Source: Salticus scenicus (taxonomy: Eukaryota; Arthropoda; Arachnida; Araneae; Salticidae). From it: a stretch of DNA of 64,000 nucleotides. The translations under genes were made by a program, and so were the position numbers. This document shows, one piece after another, positions 22,668-35,990 of the stretch. The stretch is taken from the NCBI GenBank assembly GCA_963930645.1, contig OZ005656.1, forward strand, positions 189,569,079 to 189,633,078, given 5' to 3'. The stretch's first letter is position 1, and each line of letters starts with the position of its first letter. The notes under the pieces are model-generated. The model saw nothing but the letters and a program-made list of their open reading frames with translations. It did no database searches and had not been told where the DNA came from.

Positions 22668-24689
22668 AAGAAAGAAAATAGAAAATGTAATTTCATCTTT
22701 TTTTTTTTTAGTATATCATTTTTACATTTGAAATTTCATTATAGTCGTAGAAAAAGGGAATATTGGAAATTACTTGTAACTGAAATAATTTGAATTAAGT
22801 TGTTCCATTGAAAATAATAATAATTATAGTAATAATAATAATAGTAATGGTAATAAATATATATGTATATCTACTGTATAATTAAATAATTATACATATA
22901 TATAAGTTGGAAATAGAAGATTTTGAATTACACTACTAAATTGAGTAAAAATTTTTTCAAATAATTGGCTGTACTATAAATAAAACAGATAAGTCAAGGC
23001 CATTATAAAACTTTCTGCTACACCATTCTATATAACAATGCCATTTACCGGTTAATGTGCACAAAACTTTAATCTTATCTGTCCACTATAAATATTTTAC
23101 ATATGCGGTTGGTGCACTTTATGCTTTATACTCTGTGATATAGCTTTCCCGTTAATTACATCAAAGCAGATAAACATATCGTCCGATATGACACCACCGT
23201 CACCCAAATTTCTTATACGTAACAGAAGCTGAGATATAGACTTCCCATAAATGAAACCTAAAATAATCTATATTAAAAAAGCATAAATGCAACCCAAATT
23301 AAATAATCATTGTTTTTTTATAACCGTCAAGTAATACATGCAGTTTTCTACAATTATGCATTAAAGAACTTGAGATATACTCTTCCCATACAAAAGAAAA
23401 ATCACAGCATAGTAGCGCCATTTGTTTAAAGATCCTCACTAAAAATTGATAAGCACCGATTTATATGAATCTTCAACTAAATAAATAAATAAATAAATAT
23501 TTATGAAATTCTGTGCAGTTGGTATTCATATAGAGCTGAGACAAAATGTTTGACCCACTCACAATTAATTTAATACCGTGAATATTGAATCTCATTTAAA
23601 ATTTATTTATGTTGGTATCTTCATATATCTTTTGTCTGCTGAGTGTTACAATGGTACTAAATAATTCATATATATACATATATATGATAGATATCGTAAT
23701 AAAATTTTAATCTTAAAATTTATCAATTAATAGATACAAAACAATACCAACACAACAAAAATAGAACTGATTTTAACATATAGGAAAGACTGACAAAAAA
23801 TGTTGCGATACAGATTAAGAACCACTAAGAGGCAAAAACAATTTAAATTACTTACGCCGACATGAATGATAATAATAAAAAAAAAAGGACCATTAAATTT
23901 AATGACACAGAAAATATCTAAAGGACCACAGAAATAATAATTGGATAAAAATCCTTAAAATTAGAAGTAAAAACTCGTCAGGGGGCATGTACTTCATAAA
24001 GCTGTGAAAGCTGCATCGATTTCGTAAAACAATATAGCTAATCATAGCAATTTATATTGTTCCAGCCCCGATCGAGGCAGCAAAACCAATTTGAATGAGA
24101 AATTAAATAAATTATTAAATCTAATCATCAAGGATTCCATAGAGAAAACTAGAAAAAAGCAGAGTAGCCACATGTAATATATATATATATATATATATAT
24201 ATAGGTAAAGCTAGGAGAGTTCGCGCACAATTCAACAGAAGGATATAAAAAATACAAATATTAACTTTTTGCTAAACTATTGGTGCATAATTTTGAACCG
24301 ATCCTTCTTCTATGCATTTCCATTGCTATTTTGTTATTCTGTTATAATTTAAAACAACAGCTGCAAAAAAAACCAAGAGAGCTATTTTGCGCAATCTCTC
24401 CTTATAGGGCAGGAGTGATTGCGAACACGAGAAGGAAAGATTGCGCTTAATTATAACTACAACTATATTAATAATAATAATTTCATTTAAATTCCATTGT
24501 TGTAAAGGCATTTGTAAACAAATATTTTTGTATGGGGAGTGGATATTTCAATTCAATAATTAAAAAATCAGAAAAATAAAAGAAATGCAAAAAGAAGTAG
24601 AAAATTTATTTAAAGAAAAAATATTAAGGAAACTGGAAAAAGAACAAAATCAGATAAAGAACAAGGCTAGAAAATAACATTAAGCCATA
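22331..24689. other. AT-rich DNA with homopolymer and TA runs
   Basis: Poly-C at about 22411-22427, poly-A at about 22637-22665, (TAA)n near 22815-22850 and (TA)n at about 24176-24203. Frames here are simple-sequence artefacts. I recognise no gene or element. Confidence 0.45.
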
Positions 24690-24965
24690 ATAATAAACTT
24701 TGTGTGTGTGTGTGTGTGTGTCCCTGTAAGAAAACTGTAAGTCCTAGATTCACCAAAATCAATCGGGTTCGTGCTACGGCAACGTATAATATTAAGAGAC
24801 CCAACTTGTATCTCACTCGATGAAAGCGTTTAGACCATAACATACATGCATACATCACTGTAAAAATAGCTAAAATGAACTCAAGAGACTTCAAAAAATA
24901 TAAATACACCAAAATCTTAAAGTCCAATTGGTGCATGATCACAATACTTTCCTTACATATATATG
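24690..24965 (-). repeat. Hairpin-headed GAAAGTATTG repeat, minus strand
   Basis: Read on the minus strand, a small hairpin (CATATATATGTAAGG) is followed by GAAAGTATTGTGATCATGC, and the segment ends in a (CA)n run (complement of the (GT)n at 24702-24720). This is the same plan as the copies at 1.9, 30.2, 42.5 and 56.5 kb, although the sequence between is strongly diverged. Confidence 0.5.
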
Positions 24966-25071
24966 TTCGGAAAGTAAAAATAAATAATGAATTTTTGCTA
25001 TTTTAAAATCTGATATATATATGTTTATCAGATTATCGTTGTTATTTATTTATTATTATTTAGTTTATATA

Positions 25072-25130
<59 letters not shown>

Positions 25131-25878
25131 AAGACCCTTTCAAACATTGCATTGTATGACACCAAGTATCACATGAAGAACTATAAAAAATGAATGAAGT
25201 TGACGAAACTAAAAAATAAGCAGCCCGATATTGAAGCATACAAATTCACCACTTTATCAAGGGCATTGAATGAATGTTGTATGCAAATTTGGTAATATTT
25301 CTGTCATGCCGTACGCAAACTGCTAAAAATTTACAGCGTGCAATGCTCCAGGTCACCTAAAAGATTTGAAAATAATTTTAAACAATATGTGGAAAAAACC
25401 AAGTTAGAAACAAACTTATGAAGTGGGAAAAGCCAAGAAAGAAATAAACATATTCAACTTCAAACACCAATTTTTTCATAATAAATTTATGAAATGGAAA
25501 AACCGTGAGAGAAATAAACTTATTAAACATAAAACACCAATCCCTTCATAATAAATCAACCCTAAGTAAATTTAATAAATTTTAACTTTACTTTTGAAAA
25601 GCATGATGAAAAGGGTAAAGCACTCCACAACAGCCATGTGACCGAAAACAGTTAATTTCACAGTTAATAAGGGAAATGAATTCATCTACTGAACAATTAA
25701 GTAAAAATAAATTTAGTTTAAATTTTTAGTGTCATTAGTTTCTTTTAATTTTTAACAAATAAATCTTAAATTTAAAATTTAAAATTAAAATTAATTTATA
25801 TATATATCTCTACAACTTGCTCAATTTCATGGATGGTTGTTTATTCTTTCATAGTTCAGGTCTTTTAGTTTTAATTTA
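24966..25878. other. AT-rich DNA with (TA)n and a short tandem pair
   Basis: A long (TA)n microsatellite spans about 25075-25128. Between 25418 and 25560 a unit of about 77 bp (core AGAAATAAAC-TATT-AAC-T-AAACACCAA) is present twice. No gene is seen. Confidence 0.45.
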
Positions 25879-26787
25879 CTAGCAGGTGTCCGCTTCTCTG
25901 CTCACTGCACGCATAGCGCAGTACTGGTTCGACGTTAAACCCAATCTACCAATCTACCTACCTGCTCACTAGACTTTAATGAATTTTGAAAAATAAAAAT
26001 AAAAATACAATTTATTGTCATTTTACAAATAAAACATAAATAAATAAAATAAATCCATTTAAAACTTTAAAAAACTTCTGTCTTTCGGCAACAACAACGA
26101 CAAATAACAATACAATTTTTTGTCATTTTACAAATAAAACATAAATAAATAAAGTAAAATAAATCCATTTAAAACGTTCAAAAAAATTGCTTCGGGTCCG
26201 CGTTGTCTTTCGACAACAACTTTTCGACATAAATAAATAAAATAAAATATCGATTTAAAACGTTAAAACACTTGCTTCGGGTCAAGACGACTTCTTCAAT
26301 TTTCGCCAAATTAAAACCATGGCCAAATACTGTGACGTATCCGTTAACTAAAGGGTAAGGTAATTTCTGTCATTTAAAATGAAAAGCCACCAGACTTTCC
26401 AAAGAAGTCAAGAAAAAAAAAAAAAGTTTTTTCTTTAAGTTAAAAAAACAAAATTTTGTTAAAAATCTTTAATTATTAAAAAAATGTAAAATTAATTAAT
26501 TAATTAAAGAAAAACGGGTAATTATTTTCTTTATACTGGCATCAGCTTAAAATTAAATCTTAAACAAAAATCTAGGCATAAAACAAAAAACGCATAAAAC
26601 ATAATTAAAAAAAAAAAAAAATCGAATAGGAATATTGAAAATCTAAAGGAATGTTGCAAAACTACACGCATTTCTTTATTTGAAAAAGAAATTTCGTAAA
26701 TGTATACGTGCCATAGTTTTTTTTTTTTTTTTTTTTTTTTTCTGTGTGTCGCAAGCAGACAAACAAATATTTTCTTTCATTAATGTC
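25879..26787 (-). mobile_element. Helitron-like element, minus strand, copy 2
   Basis: The left edge CTAG(CAGG) after a host A matches the Helitron 3' end of 8921. The right edge, read on the minus strand, is ACATTAATGAAAGAAAAT, a mutated form of the TCTATATTAATAAAAGAAAA start of that element, so this boundary is approximate. The block AATTAAAACCATGGCCAAATA near 26310 also matches 9042 of that element. It contains about three tandem ~110-bp units (TCATTTTACAAATAAAAC). Non-coding. Confidence 0.6.
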
Positions 26788-27379
26788 GTTTAAATTATTG
26801 GTTTTCACTTCATCTTCTTATTTTGACACAGAGTTTCTTATGGGGACAAGTACACATATTACTTTAACGCATTGAATAATAGCAAATTTCCAGATTATTC
26901 ATATCCTTTTTATCCCAAATTGGTATGTTTATGATACGTAGTTAAAAATCATTCATGAATAAGCACAATTACATATAATTTACTTAAATAATTTTTTTAA
27001 TCCGCTTTTTTCGCACAGCTATTTTTTTTTTTTTTTTTTTTAACAGCAGGTCTTTTTTAAAACAATTTAATGAAATTTCAAATTTGTATAATTTATAAGT
27101 GCTATTTTATTCGCATAATAAATTAAAATCTCGCAGATATTTTAGAAAATAATAAAGCCTGAAAATCCTTTAAAAAATTTTCTGTTAATGTTAAAGTTTT
27201 TCGTAATTTTTAGCATATGAATGTTTTTCAAAATTACCTTGGAAATTTTCGTTCATTGCACAGATAATTATTCCATTTAATAAGTTATTAGAATTCCACA
27301 ATATTTGATGCACTGACTGTAAAAAATATCTTGCGTGCAATATTAATATTCGGATTATCTAAAAGAAACAATTTATATC
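26788..27379. other. AT-rich sequence without recognised features
   Basis: A poly-T run lies near 27022-27040. No gene or repeat partner was identified. Confidence 0.45.
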
Positions 27380-28140
27380 TTTAATATTTTGAATAAAATA
27401 AAATAAATAATTATAAGATAAAAAGAACTTTTTATGTACCACGTTTTTAAATTTTCTGTTGAATCATATAAACTTGACAACTCTATGTATTAATAAATAC
27501 TTTAAAAAAAAAATTTGGTGAATTATCCCACGAACTTGAAGGAAAATGATCAAATTCCTAATAAAGAGAGCAATTATAAGAAATTTTCAAACATTTATTA
27601 ATTGAATGAAAGTATTAAAAGGATGCATTGTCATTGCGTTCTGAGCTATTCTAAAAGTTTCAAATGTTTAGCTAGTCGGGAAGTTATAGCTATATAACTA
27701 TATTAGCACTTTATCAATGCGTATAAAATTTTTAAAGTGATAATGACGTCAATTTTTGTGAGATGCATACTTTAATTTTTTACAATTTTTTATTGTTCAC
27801 GTTTAAGTAAACGTATTTATTTTTCTGTCGAAAACAAATGAACTCGTAATTTTTTTTTTGGCAACAATTAAATTATAGCTAATATTTAAATGGCTAATTT
27901 TGAAGCTATTAGGAGGTTGTTATTTTCATATTTTAATTAATTAAAACTAATCAAAAATTTGAAAATCAGGCTTCGAGGTATTGCGTTGTCATCGTGTTCT
28001 GACCTATTCTGAAAGTTTCAAATGTCTAGCTTGTCGGGAAGTCGGTTAGAAATCGATTGCAATATTTGTACTGGACAATCAAGCAAACAAACAAGAAAAC
28101 GATTTAATAAAAACATGGTAAAATAAAAATAAAATATAGA
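27380..28140 (+). repeat. Helitron-associated repeat block, copy 1
   Basis: Shares blocks in the same order with 43830-44560: AATTATAAGATAAAA, TTATCAATGCGTATAAAATT, GGCAACAATTAAATTATAGC, CTGAAAGTTTCAAATGTCTAG and AACAAACAAGAA. Part of it occurs inverted, and in tandem, in the Helitron at 45868-46465, hence the association. It codes for nothing I recognise. Confidence 0.65.
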
Positions 28141-28559
28141 AGCTTAAATATAATTGACAACAAGGAAGTTCATCACCTAGTTTGTTTTTAATTAAATAAA
28201 TTTCTGTAAATGGTCTTTATAAATCATTAGCAACTTGGTATTTGTTCACTTGTAAATGCATATGAATGATGTTAATTTAACACCTAGAATTTAATTTATT
28301 TAAAAACGAACTTGGAATGCTTTGTTTCTTTTGACTTGGTTCCCAAAGGTTCAAATACATCATTAATATTTCAACCATAATGTTCTTTATACTTTGCCTT
28401 AAACTCTCTCATCATTCTATTTTTCCGTTCACAACCGATTTCTGTATAGATCTCAAGAACTATTTAAAAATGAAAATTTGCAGTCGGGATTTCTCATTTT
28501 TAACTGCAGGTAGTGTTATGGGGGTTAAAGACAACAGACTACATGAAAATATAAGGTTT
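28141..28559. other. AT-rich sequence without recognised features
   Basis: I see no gene or repeat here. Confidence 0.4.
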
Positions 28560-28740
28560 AAGAAGAATGCACTCCATGAGGGTCTTTCAAAAGGTTCTTA
28601 GCATGTACTCATGCAAGTTTTGGAGAAAATCAGGGAGAATTCCAAATGGCATAACCTGTATGCTTATTCGGCCCTTCCCAACAACAATCTTCGAGGGCAG
28701 AACCTCTCGGCCGCTGATGGGGCATTTTTAGTTGGAAGGA
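28560..28740 (-). repeat. SINE-like element, minus strand, copy 2
   Basis: The minus strand starts CATCAGCGGCCGAGAGGTTC, matching the head CACCAGTGGCTGAGAGGTCC of the element at 10030-10275. It is probably the same tRNA-derived SINE family, diverged. The B box is not preserved. Confidence 0.45.
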
Positions 28741-29489
28741 GGACGTTTTAAGACTACTATTTCTTACATCATATGTTGATAATGGATAATCTTTTGGTGT
28801 CCGGATCTTTTATTTGTTTTCTTTTACTTTTGCAAAAAACGGGCTATACTTTTTTTTTTTCCTTTCATCTTTTTCAATTTGAGAATGTCTCATTGATCGT
28901 CAATATACGTCATTCTATGTCTTCTCTATCATCATTCATTGTGCTTAGAAATACAATAGAATTTCTGAAAATTTCGAAATAATTATGCACACGTTAGAAA
29001 CTGACAACGAAACTAAGATCAAATTGACACTACGCAGCACGCAGAATAACCGAAACTGTGAAATACGAAGTATTCATAAGTGTCACGGGAAATGCGGGTG
29101 CATATCTCTAAAATATACAAATTGAACATATTTAGCTTTTCAATCAGATAAAAACCAAATTTTAATGATTTCAAAAGCAATCATAAATTTCCACAATGCA
29201 CAAAAGTGCGGCGTTGATGGCGTATTGGAAATTTCAAACTAAATGTGTTGAAAATCATTATACTGAAAAAGCTTTATTAGCTTATTTAAAAATAGTAATC
29301 GGTTCTTCTGATAAAATTTTAAAATAATTTATTTTAACCAGTTTATTTGGTTAGTATTAATAATTAACTATTATAATTAGAAATGATTAATTGCACTTAA
29401 CGGAATGTACTCATATGACAGATCCAAAAATTGATTTTAAGGACCTTTTGATGTCTCAAATCCATTTAAAAATTTTGCACCAAAGTCTA

Positions 29490-29524
<35 letters not shown>

Positions 29525-30235
29525 TAACACCATTTCCATTCCAAATATGATGTTGATCTTTTTCCGAAAGAAAATTCTACCTCTAAGAACGTTTTAATAC
29601 AATTCTTGGTTATGCAAAAAAGGGAAAGATTTGGTTTATAGGGCAATAATAATAGAATTTCTTCACGTTAATTTAGAAGTTACTTTTCTAGCACATATTT
29701 ATTATCATTTCTTTAATAAATTTAATAGTTACAAAGGTCAAACTACATCTTTTGTACCCCTTTATATTAATTACTATGTTTTCTTCATGAATTTGTGTTC
29801 AGTACAAAAGTTTTACGACGCGTCGAAATATTTTTGCCATGTTTTATTTTGTTTTTGCAGAGTTTAAACTTTTTTAAAGAAATACTACTCTATACTAATG
29901 CTGATAGTAAAGAAAAGATCTGGGACACTTGTGTTTGCCAACCAAAAACTATTACAATTAAATTCCACTCTAAATATCATGAATGGATTTACATGTTTTG
30001 AGAAATCCAGGACACAATTTAGAAAATGCCTATCTATGAGTCAGTTTGTCTATATGAAAGTTTTACCTAATAATTATAAAGCCTACGATAAATATGCTGC
30101 TTTATTATGAATTAATATTATTTTAAAATAATAATAGATGTTCTCATTTCATTAGAAAGTAATTAAGCTCCAGTGCAGTTTTTCTTTGTGTCTTTCTTTT
30201 TCTTCCTTCCTTTCTTTCCTTCTTTTCCTTTTTCT
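28741..30235. other. AT-rich DNA, no gene
   Basis: A poly-T run lies at about 29491-29518. Around 29990-30060 there is a weak echo of the GAAAGTATTG family (ACATGTTTTGAGAAATCCAGG). Several short overlapping frames between 29390 and 30110 have no recognised domain. Confidence 0.4.
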
Positions 30236-30480
30236 TTTTCTTTACTTTCTTCTATATTTAATAGAAGAAAGTATTTAGTTCGTCAAAATTTTTGACTTCG
30301 GATTTACATGTTTCGAGATGTCCAAAACATGGTTTTACCATTTTTAGACAGTGTCTGTGTGATAAAAATTTTATGACAGTTCTAGCTCAAGAATTAATTC
30401 ATAGGATTTCTTATAAATTTATATGTAGTGGTCCTCTCAGTGTTGAAGATATTCGGTTTTGGGTAATGTTCCATAAAAAA
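30236..30480 (+). repeat. Hairpin-headed GAAAGTATTG repeat, copy 3
   Basis: A hairpin TTCTATATTTAATAGAAG precedes AAAGTATTTAGTTCGTC. Further blocks are TTTACATGTTTCGAGATGTCC, ACATGGTTTTACCATTTTTAG and CTAGCTCAAGAATTAATTCAT, all matched in 56514-57115. The reading frame at 30292-30483 is only the translation of this repeat. Confidence 0.65.
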
Positions 30481-30655
30481 TAAAAACTTTCTGTTTGATA
30501 AAATTTGTCTTGAAGGGCCGTATAAAAATTTAGACTGTGTAACTTTTGTAAATTAATGGGAAAAGGTCTTTATTAAAATAGTTTTATTTTGTACCTTATA
30601 TTAAATGTTTTTTTTTTTCAGTTTGCATTGTCCACTTATCTCTAATATATATAGA

Positions 30656-31385
30656 ATGGACTCTTCCCACCCGACGTCAGAGGTCACATGATAGAGGAAA
30701 AACAAATAGCAGACGAAGTCTTGTTTATCTATAGCGACTGCTGAAAATAACATATTTTCTATTCTTATTTTTGATCAATCGTATTTAACCTGTGTTATTT
30801 TTTTATACATCATCATTTTTAATCCATTTTATATCATTATTCATCATCTTTTGTTTGCTGTATACATTTACAATCATCATTTAGTTTATATTTGTTATTG
30901 ATGCTCATGAAGAACATGTTAAATACTCTGATTTTTGGTACTTAAATCAGTGACAGTACAATATCGTACTGCGTAAATCCATTTAGACCAGTAACTACGT
31001 TAATTAACTTGTTGTAACACCTTTAAGCAATTAAATTAAATGAAAACATTTTAAAATTTCAAATTATTAATCCATAAACATTCCACAAGAACAAGCTATT
31101 ATTTATTGCTAGATCAGTTAATGTAACAGTTTCACTATAACATACAAAAATCGATTCTTACAGTTGAAAATAAATAAACACATAAAGTGTTTTTAAAAAA
31201 TTATAAAATTTACAAATACAACTATTCTAGTGTTTACAAATGCACAATATTACTTTTATTTTATTTATATTAAATATTAACATTTTTGCTCTTAAGAACA
31301 ATATTTAATTGAATTCGATTCTCATAATTCGATTATCGTTTTCCTCTATCACGTGATTGAGCAGACGAAACTGGGAAGAGTCCAT
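30656..31385. mobile_element. 730-bp element with ATGGACTCTTCCCA inverted ends
   Basis: Both ends read ATGGACTCTTCCCA inward, and farther in both have TGATAGAGGAAAA at a similar distance, giving imperfect inverted ends of about 50 bp. The middle is very AT-rich and non-coding. No clear target duplication is visible. It is probably a non-autonomous DNA transposon of unknown superfamily. Confidence 0.65.
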
Positions 31386-32322
31386 TAATTCACGTTCAAA
31401 ATTTTTGGGACAGCCTGAATTTAAATTATTTAATTTAAATTATTTTTTTCATTCATTATTGAAATGCATGAATGTTAAATGACAGTGTATTTTATGCCAT
31501 CCCAGGACAGGTGGTGACCGATGTTTAACATCCCCCCCCCCCCTAACCATTTACAATTATATTCTTGCATGTTATTTATTTCCACATGAAGTCACTACAG
31601 TAAATATTGATATATTTTTGTTCGCAACATTGTGCTATATAATTTGTCTGCTTTATTATTATTATTGATATTATTATTATTATTATTATTTTCTTTTTTG
31701 CAATTGTTTCCGCACTAGTGAAGTGATATCGTGTTTTAGCGTCTGTATAATAAGTTGAAAAAATTATGCTCAAAACATAATTATAAAAGTTTTTTGTTAT
31801 TGTATGTAATAAATGAATATATAAGCTATAAAATAAATGCCTTTTTTGCAAAGTAATAACACAAGTTCTAAATAATAAATATCCTTTTAACCTAAATATT
31901 ACATGAATTTTTATTTATTTATTTATTTTATAAACACGTCATGGGAATTAACAAGTTAAATCTTCAACAGATCATAAAAATAGTAAATGCATTTAAATCA
32001 TAATCTTACACACATTATTATTATTAATAACTTATAACATAGTTAATACTAAATAAAAGACTTGTATTATTTAATTAACTAATTAATTTGATGCAAAATT
32101 GTGATTGTTTTTATATGTTGTATATGAATTTACTGAATAATTATTTATTAAAATCAAAACTTTATGTCTGACATAGAATATGAAATTCATTAATGATTCT
32201 ATTTTCTATATTTTATTCATTTCTGATTATTCTGTGTGATGAATCTAGCACTTCTAATGGAAAGTTTCTCTTTTTATTTTATAATATGGAATATTTCATA
32301 AATATGTATATAACTTTTTATA
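31386..32322. other. AT-rich DNA, no gene
   Basis: Poly-C at about 31530-31541 and (TTA)n near 31655-31690. The frame at 31576-31851 is low-complexity. Confidence 0.45.
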
Positions 32323-32324
32323 TA

Positions 32325-33045
32325 CGGTGATCAGTTTAAAAGAGTACCGGTGGTTTTTCTTTTTACCCTTAAATCTGACGGATGTGGCAACTTTTCTAAT
32401 ACTGAGGGATAATTGTTTGAACCTTGTTTAAGTGTGGGAGACAATTTCTAACACTGTTGGACGGTTACAACTTTATTTATGAAGTAAAACAGAAATGGAG
32501 ACGCACAGTGTTACTTAATACAGTGATAATTTTATTTTTGAACAACACAATTCAAATTTTTTACATTATCATTCCTCACAGAAAATGTTGAAAATATTCG
32601 CTACCATTTTGAATGCAAACATGAACACGAAGAGCCAAGTTTTTTTACACACTTTGCAGCATTGTTGGTGTTATTGACGAGATTTCAGTTATAATCTGTT
32701 TTAATCCATCGATGTTTGCAGGACTTCTCTGGAAAATCCTATGAAATGATAATGTAAAAATGATAATGATAACTTAAATGTAATGTAGGAATGATAATGT
32801 AAAAAATTTGAATTAAATTTTGTTTTTCATAAATAAAATTATCACAGGATTAAGTAACACTGTGCGTCTCCATTTCTGTTTTACCTCACAAATAAAGTTG
32901 TAGCAGTCCAACGGTGTTGGAAATTGTCTCCCACACTTAACAGGGTTCAAACAATTACATTTCAGTGTTAGAATAGTTGCCACATCCGTCATATTTAAGA
33001 GTAATAAGAAAAAACAACGGGTACTCTTTTAAATTGATCACCCTG
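32325..33045 (-). mobile_element. Tc1/mariner-derived element with CAGGGTGATCA ends, copy 1
   Basis: 721 bp with ends CGGTGATCAGTTTAAAAGAG and the complement of CAGGGTGATCAATTTAAAAG, and TA outside both (32323-32324, 33046-33047). The inverted similarity runs on for over 100 bp (GACGGATGTGGCAAC in both arms). It keeps only the last part of a transposase on the minus strand, so it is a deletion derivative. Copy 2 is at 40221-40932 in the other orientation. Confidence 0.8.
32585..32735 (-). pseudogene. C-terminal transposase remnant
   Basis: The minus strand gives SPANIDGLKQIITEISSITP, a stop within the following part, then RVHVCIQNGSEYFQHFL. This resembles the C-terminus of Tc1/mariner transposases (a helix, then R-x-CI-NGG-HF). 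The catalytic region is absent. Confidence 0.6.
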
Positions 33046-33047
33046 TA

Positions 33048-33449
33048 TTACCGGTATCTTAGAGAGTTAAATACCTTTTAATCTATTCTTATTATCTATT
33101 CTTATATCTATTCTTATTCAAAATCAGATTGTTATTATATTTCAGTTTATCCTACAAATTTAAATACAGAATATTCTAATCTAAATTGATATTTGTGCTA
33201 GATATATAAATACGTTCTAGTATACTCTGTTCATGATAAATCATTCGGTTATCTAAATATCCAAATAATTTAAAGCATTTGTTTGCCTTGGCAATCAATT
33301 ACACTGATAAAGTCCTAGTTAGAATGAAGTTATTGTACAATTTTTTGTACACTTTTTATTTTTATTTTTCATGCAAAATATATTTAGTATTATTCAATTA
33401 TTACAATATCCTTTTAATATTTTCTCTATTTTTACACGTTATCATCTGA
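33048..33449. other. AT-rich spacer
   Basis: TCTATTCTTAT-type short repeats at about 33085-33120. It may include the unrecognised 5' part of the Penelope-like element that follows. Confidence 0.4.
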
Positions 33450-33511
33450 TTAAGACTGTACAATGTAAGTTTCTAGATACCTACAAAAAATATTTTTTTG
33501 TACAGTAGTAT

Positions 33512-33916
33512 TGTACCCGTAAATTTAATAAATGTGGTTCTTGTCGTTACAAAACATGTATCTTTGCTTTAAAGTCAGAAATAGTTAAGGATTTGTTTTT
33601 GATTCCCCCATGTCTGGCCTACAATGTTATTTATAAGATTAGTTGTGGATTTTGTAATATGAAATATATAGATGAAAGTTTTACTTCTCTTCATCTTAGG
33701 ATTAATCATCATCGTTCTAATTAAATACAACTCTTTAATTCTGCCTCTCAGCGTTAATTAACAGTTGAACTTTATATAATTTTAGTTCATGCATTATGCG
33801 AGCGCCTAATTCTAGAATCGCAAGGTATGCAATTTTTTAATACTATTTATTTACAAGGGCTCAATACAAGATGTTATAATAAAATAGTTAAAGTACATTC
33901 TAACTTCGACTGTTAA
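33512..33916 (+). pseudogene. GIY-YIG endonuclease-like remnant
   Basis: The frame from 33512 reads through paired cysteines (CGSC, then TC), followed by NVIYKISCGFCNMKYIDESF and TSLHLRINHHRS. The layout is of the GIY-YIG fold, with YID where YIG is usual. After a stop at 33722, the frame at 33791-33916 gives ERLILESQGMQFFNTIYLQG then LNTR, like the end of that domain. This nuclease would nick target DNA for reverse transcription. The stops make it inactive. Confidence 0.6.
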
Positions 33917-34405
33917 TGCATAATTTCATCACAATATTAACAGTAAATCTTTTCAAGCAATAAAACGTCTGTTAGTGTAATTTCTAAAAATGCCATAATA
34001 AAGAATATTTTAGAGCAGTATCAAATTACTTTTCCAACTGAGGAGCAAACCTTCAAACCACGTTTTCTCCTTCTGATACTATTTTTCAGAAGACACAAAA
34101 ACTGATAAATTAAAAAACAACTAAAATCAAACCCTAATTATCATTTGTTTAGATGTATTACTAGTTACTAGGAAGATATGTAGATATATCTAGGTGGATA
34201 TGTAGACATACTATTTTAAGTTAAGTTTAAAGAAAAATCACTAACTCTTTTTTTTTTTTTTTTTTTTTTTTTGAGAAAACATGGTTTGAATATTTTCTCC
34301 TTAACTATAACTGACTTGTTATACGTAAATTTACTTTTGCTATTAAAAATGTTATTAGTGAACTATCTGAATTTCTTTCAAAACCAATCATATAATCAAC
34401 ATTTT

Positions 34406-34450
<45 letters not shown>

Positions 34451-34708
34451 GATATATTGATATTTTAATGTTCAAAATTAAACAACTTAATTTATAAATT
34501 TATAAAAGACCAAACAAAATTCAATTAAATACTCAAATTATTCTGAATTTTTCTAATCACATTTTAATAAAATTAATATTACACCAATTACAAATGGTAA
34601 AGAATTCTTGTTTCAATAAAAGATTTACATATTTCTCACACTATCAAATATTCTATTTCTATTGACAGAAATATTTTCAACTATAATTCTATTTAAAAGT
34701 CAACCTTA

Positions 34709-35990
34709 TCTAATAACTATATTTTTTGTAAATGTAATTAACCTCATTTGGAAGAATATTTAGATGGGGAACATGACCATATTATTTCTGGTAACCTTAA
34801 TATTGTTAATGATAACTGTTTCAAAATGTTTTTGGAGTATGGCCCTAAATTTCGACTTCTCTCTATATATTTAATTCCTTAAATCATTAAATAGTTTTCT
34901 TATGACATAGATGTTTATATACAAAATTTCCTTAACATATACTAAACCTATAGCATATTTTAATCAATCCAAATGTTTAGTATTACTAAAATTTATAAAT
35001 GAATTATATCTCAATTGTTCATATTTGGAATTCTATCAAAAAAAAAAGAAAAAAAGTTTGATCTATTTAACTCTATAAAAGCTCTTCAAAATGACTTTGT
35101 AATAACTTGTGTTCATAAATCTCCAATTAATTATGCAATTATGTGTAAATTACTACTAAAAAATACTTCAATATCCAATAACAAATGTTTTTATTTTAAC
35201 TACAGATAATATTATTACAAATAATCGAAACATTTATAGTTATTATAAACTACTAGACTCCTTTATAATAATTTTAATTATCCATATCTTATCCCTAAAT
35301 TTCAAAAGTTTATTAAATTTAGAACAGTCACTCTAGGATTTAATATATACAACAACATTGCTTATAAACTTTTTCAGAATATTCTTAAGCAAATTTATGA
35401 CTATTCTAATAAATATGGTAATATTCACTACCTTAAAAATAGCTCCTATTTCATAAATCATATTAAAAATCTCGAAAATGTTAAGAATATTATGACTTAT
35501 AACTATCAAGATTTATTTAATAATATTATTTTGGCAGATCTCTATCAAATTATACATAGTCTTTTTAATAAACACAAAAATCAAATTAATCTTACGAATA
35601 ATTTTAATGCTGAATATTTTAAATCTCTTATTAACTTTATTATACACAGCACATACAAAAAGCCGGAATCCCACAATGGGGATGTAGCTTCACTCTTTTG
35701 GCTAATTTATATCTTTATTATTATGAGAGGAAATTTTGCTATGACAATATTATACTAAACCGTTACATTGATGGTATTATTGCCTTTTATACTAATAATA
35801 GATCTCTTAATTCATTTCCTTTTTAGTACCCCTCTAATTTAAATTTAACTGAAATTACTCTTAAAAACAATCAATCATCTTTTCAGATCTAAAAATACAT
35901 TTTAATTGTAATAAATTTTTCACTGATATTTATTATAAATGACAAGATTTCTGTTTTAAGGTACATTTTTTGACTCGTTTTAATCCGTGT
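34709..35990 (+). pseudogene. Penelope-like reverse transcriptase remnant
   Basis: Pieces in order: HDHIISGNLNIVNDN then LEYGPKFRLL near 34775-34870 (pre-RT motif); NDFVITCVHKSPINYAIMCK near 35090-35150; then, after frame changes, GIPQWGCSFTLLANLYLYYY near 35665-35730 and RYIDGIIAF near 35760-35790, where YIDD is expected. A last piece, SVYRNVQS, lies near 36000. The catalytic Asp pair is broken (DG), and stops and frameshifts are numerous. Confidence 0.65.

Noticed and set aside
28380..30110. Several 60-78-codon plus-strand frames
   Set aside because: AT-rich chance frames with no domain, signal or repeat support.
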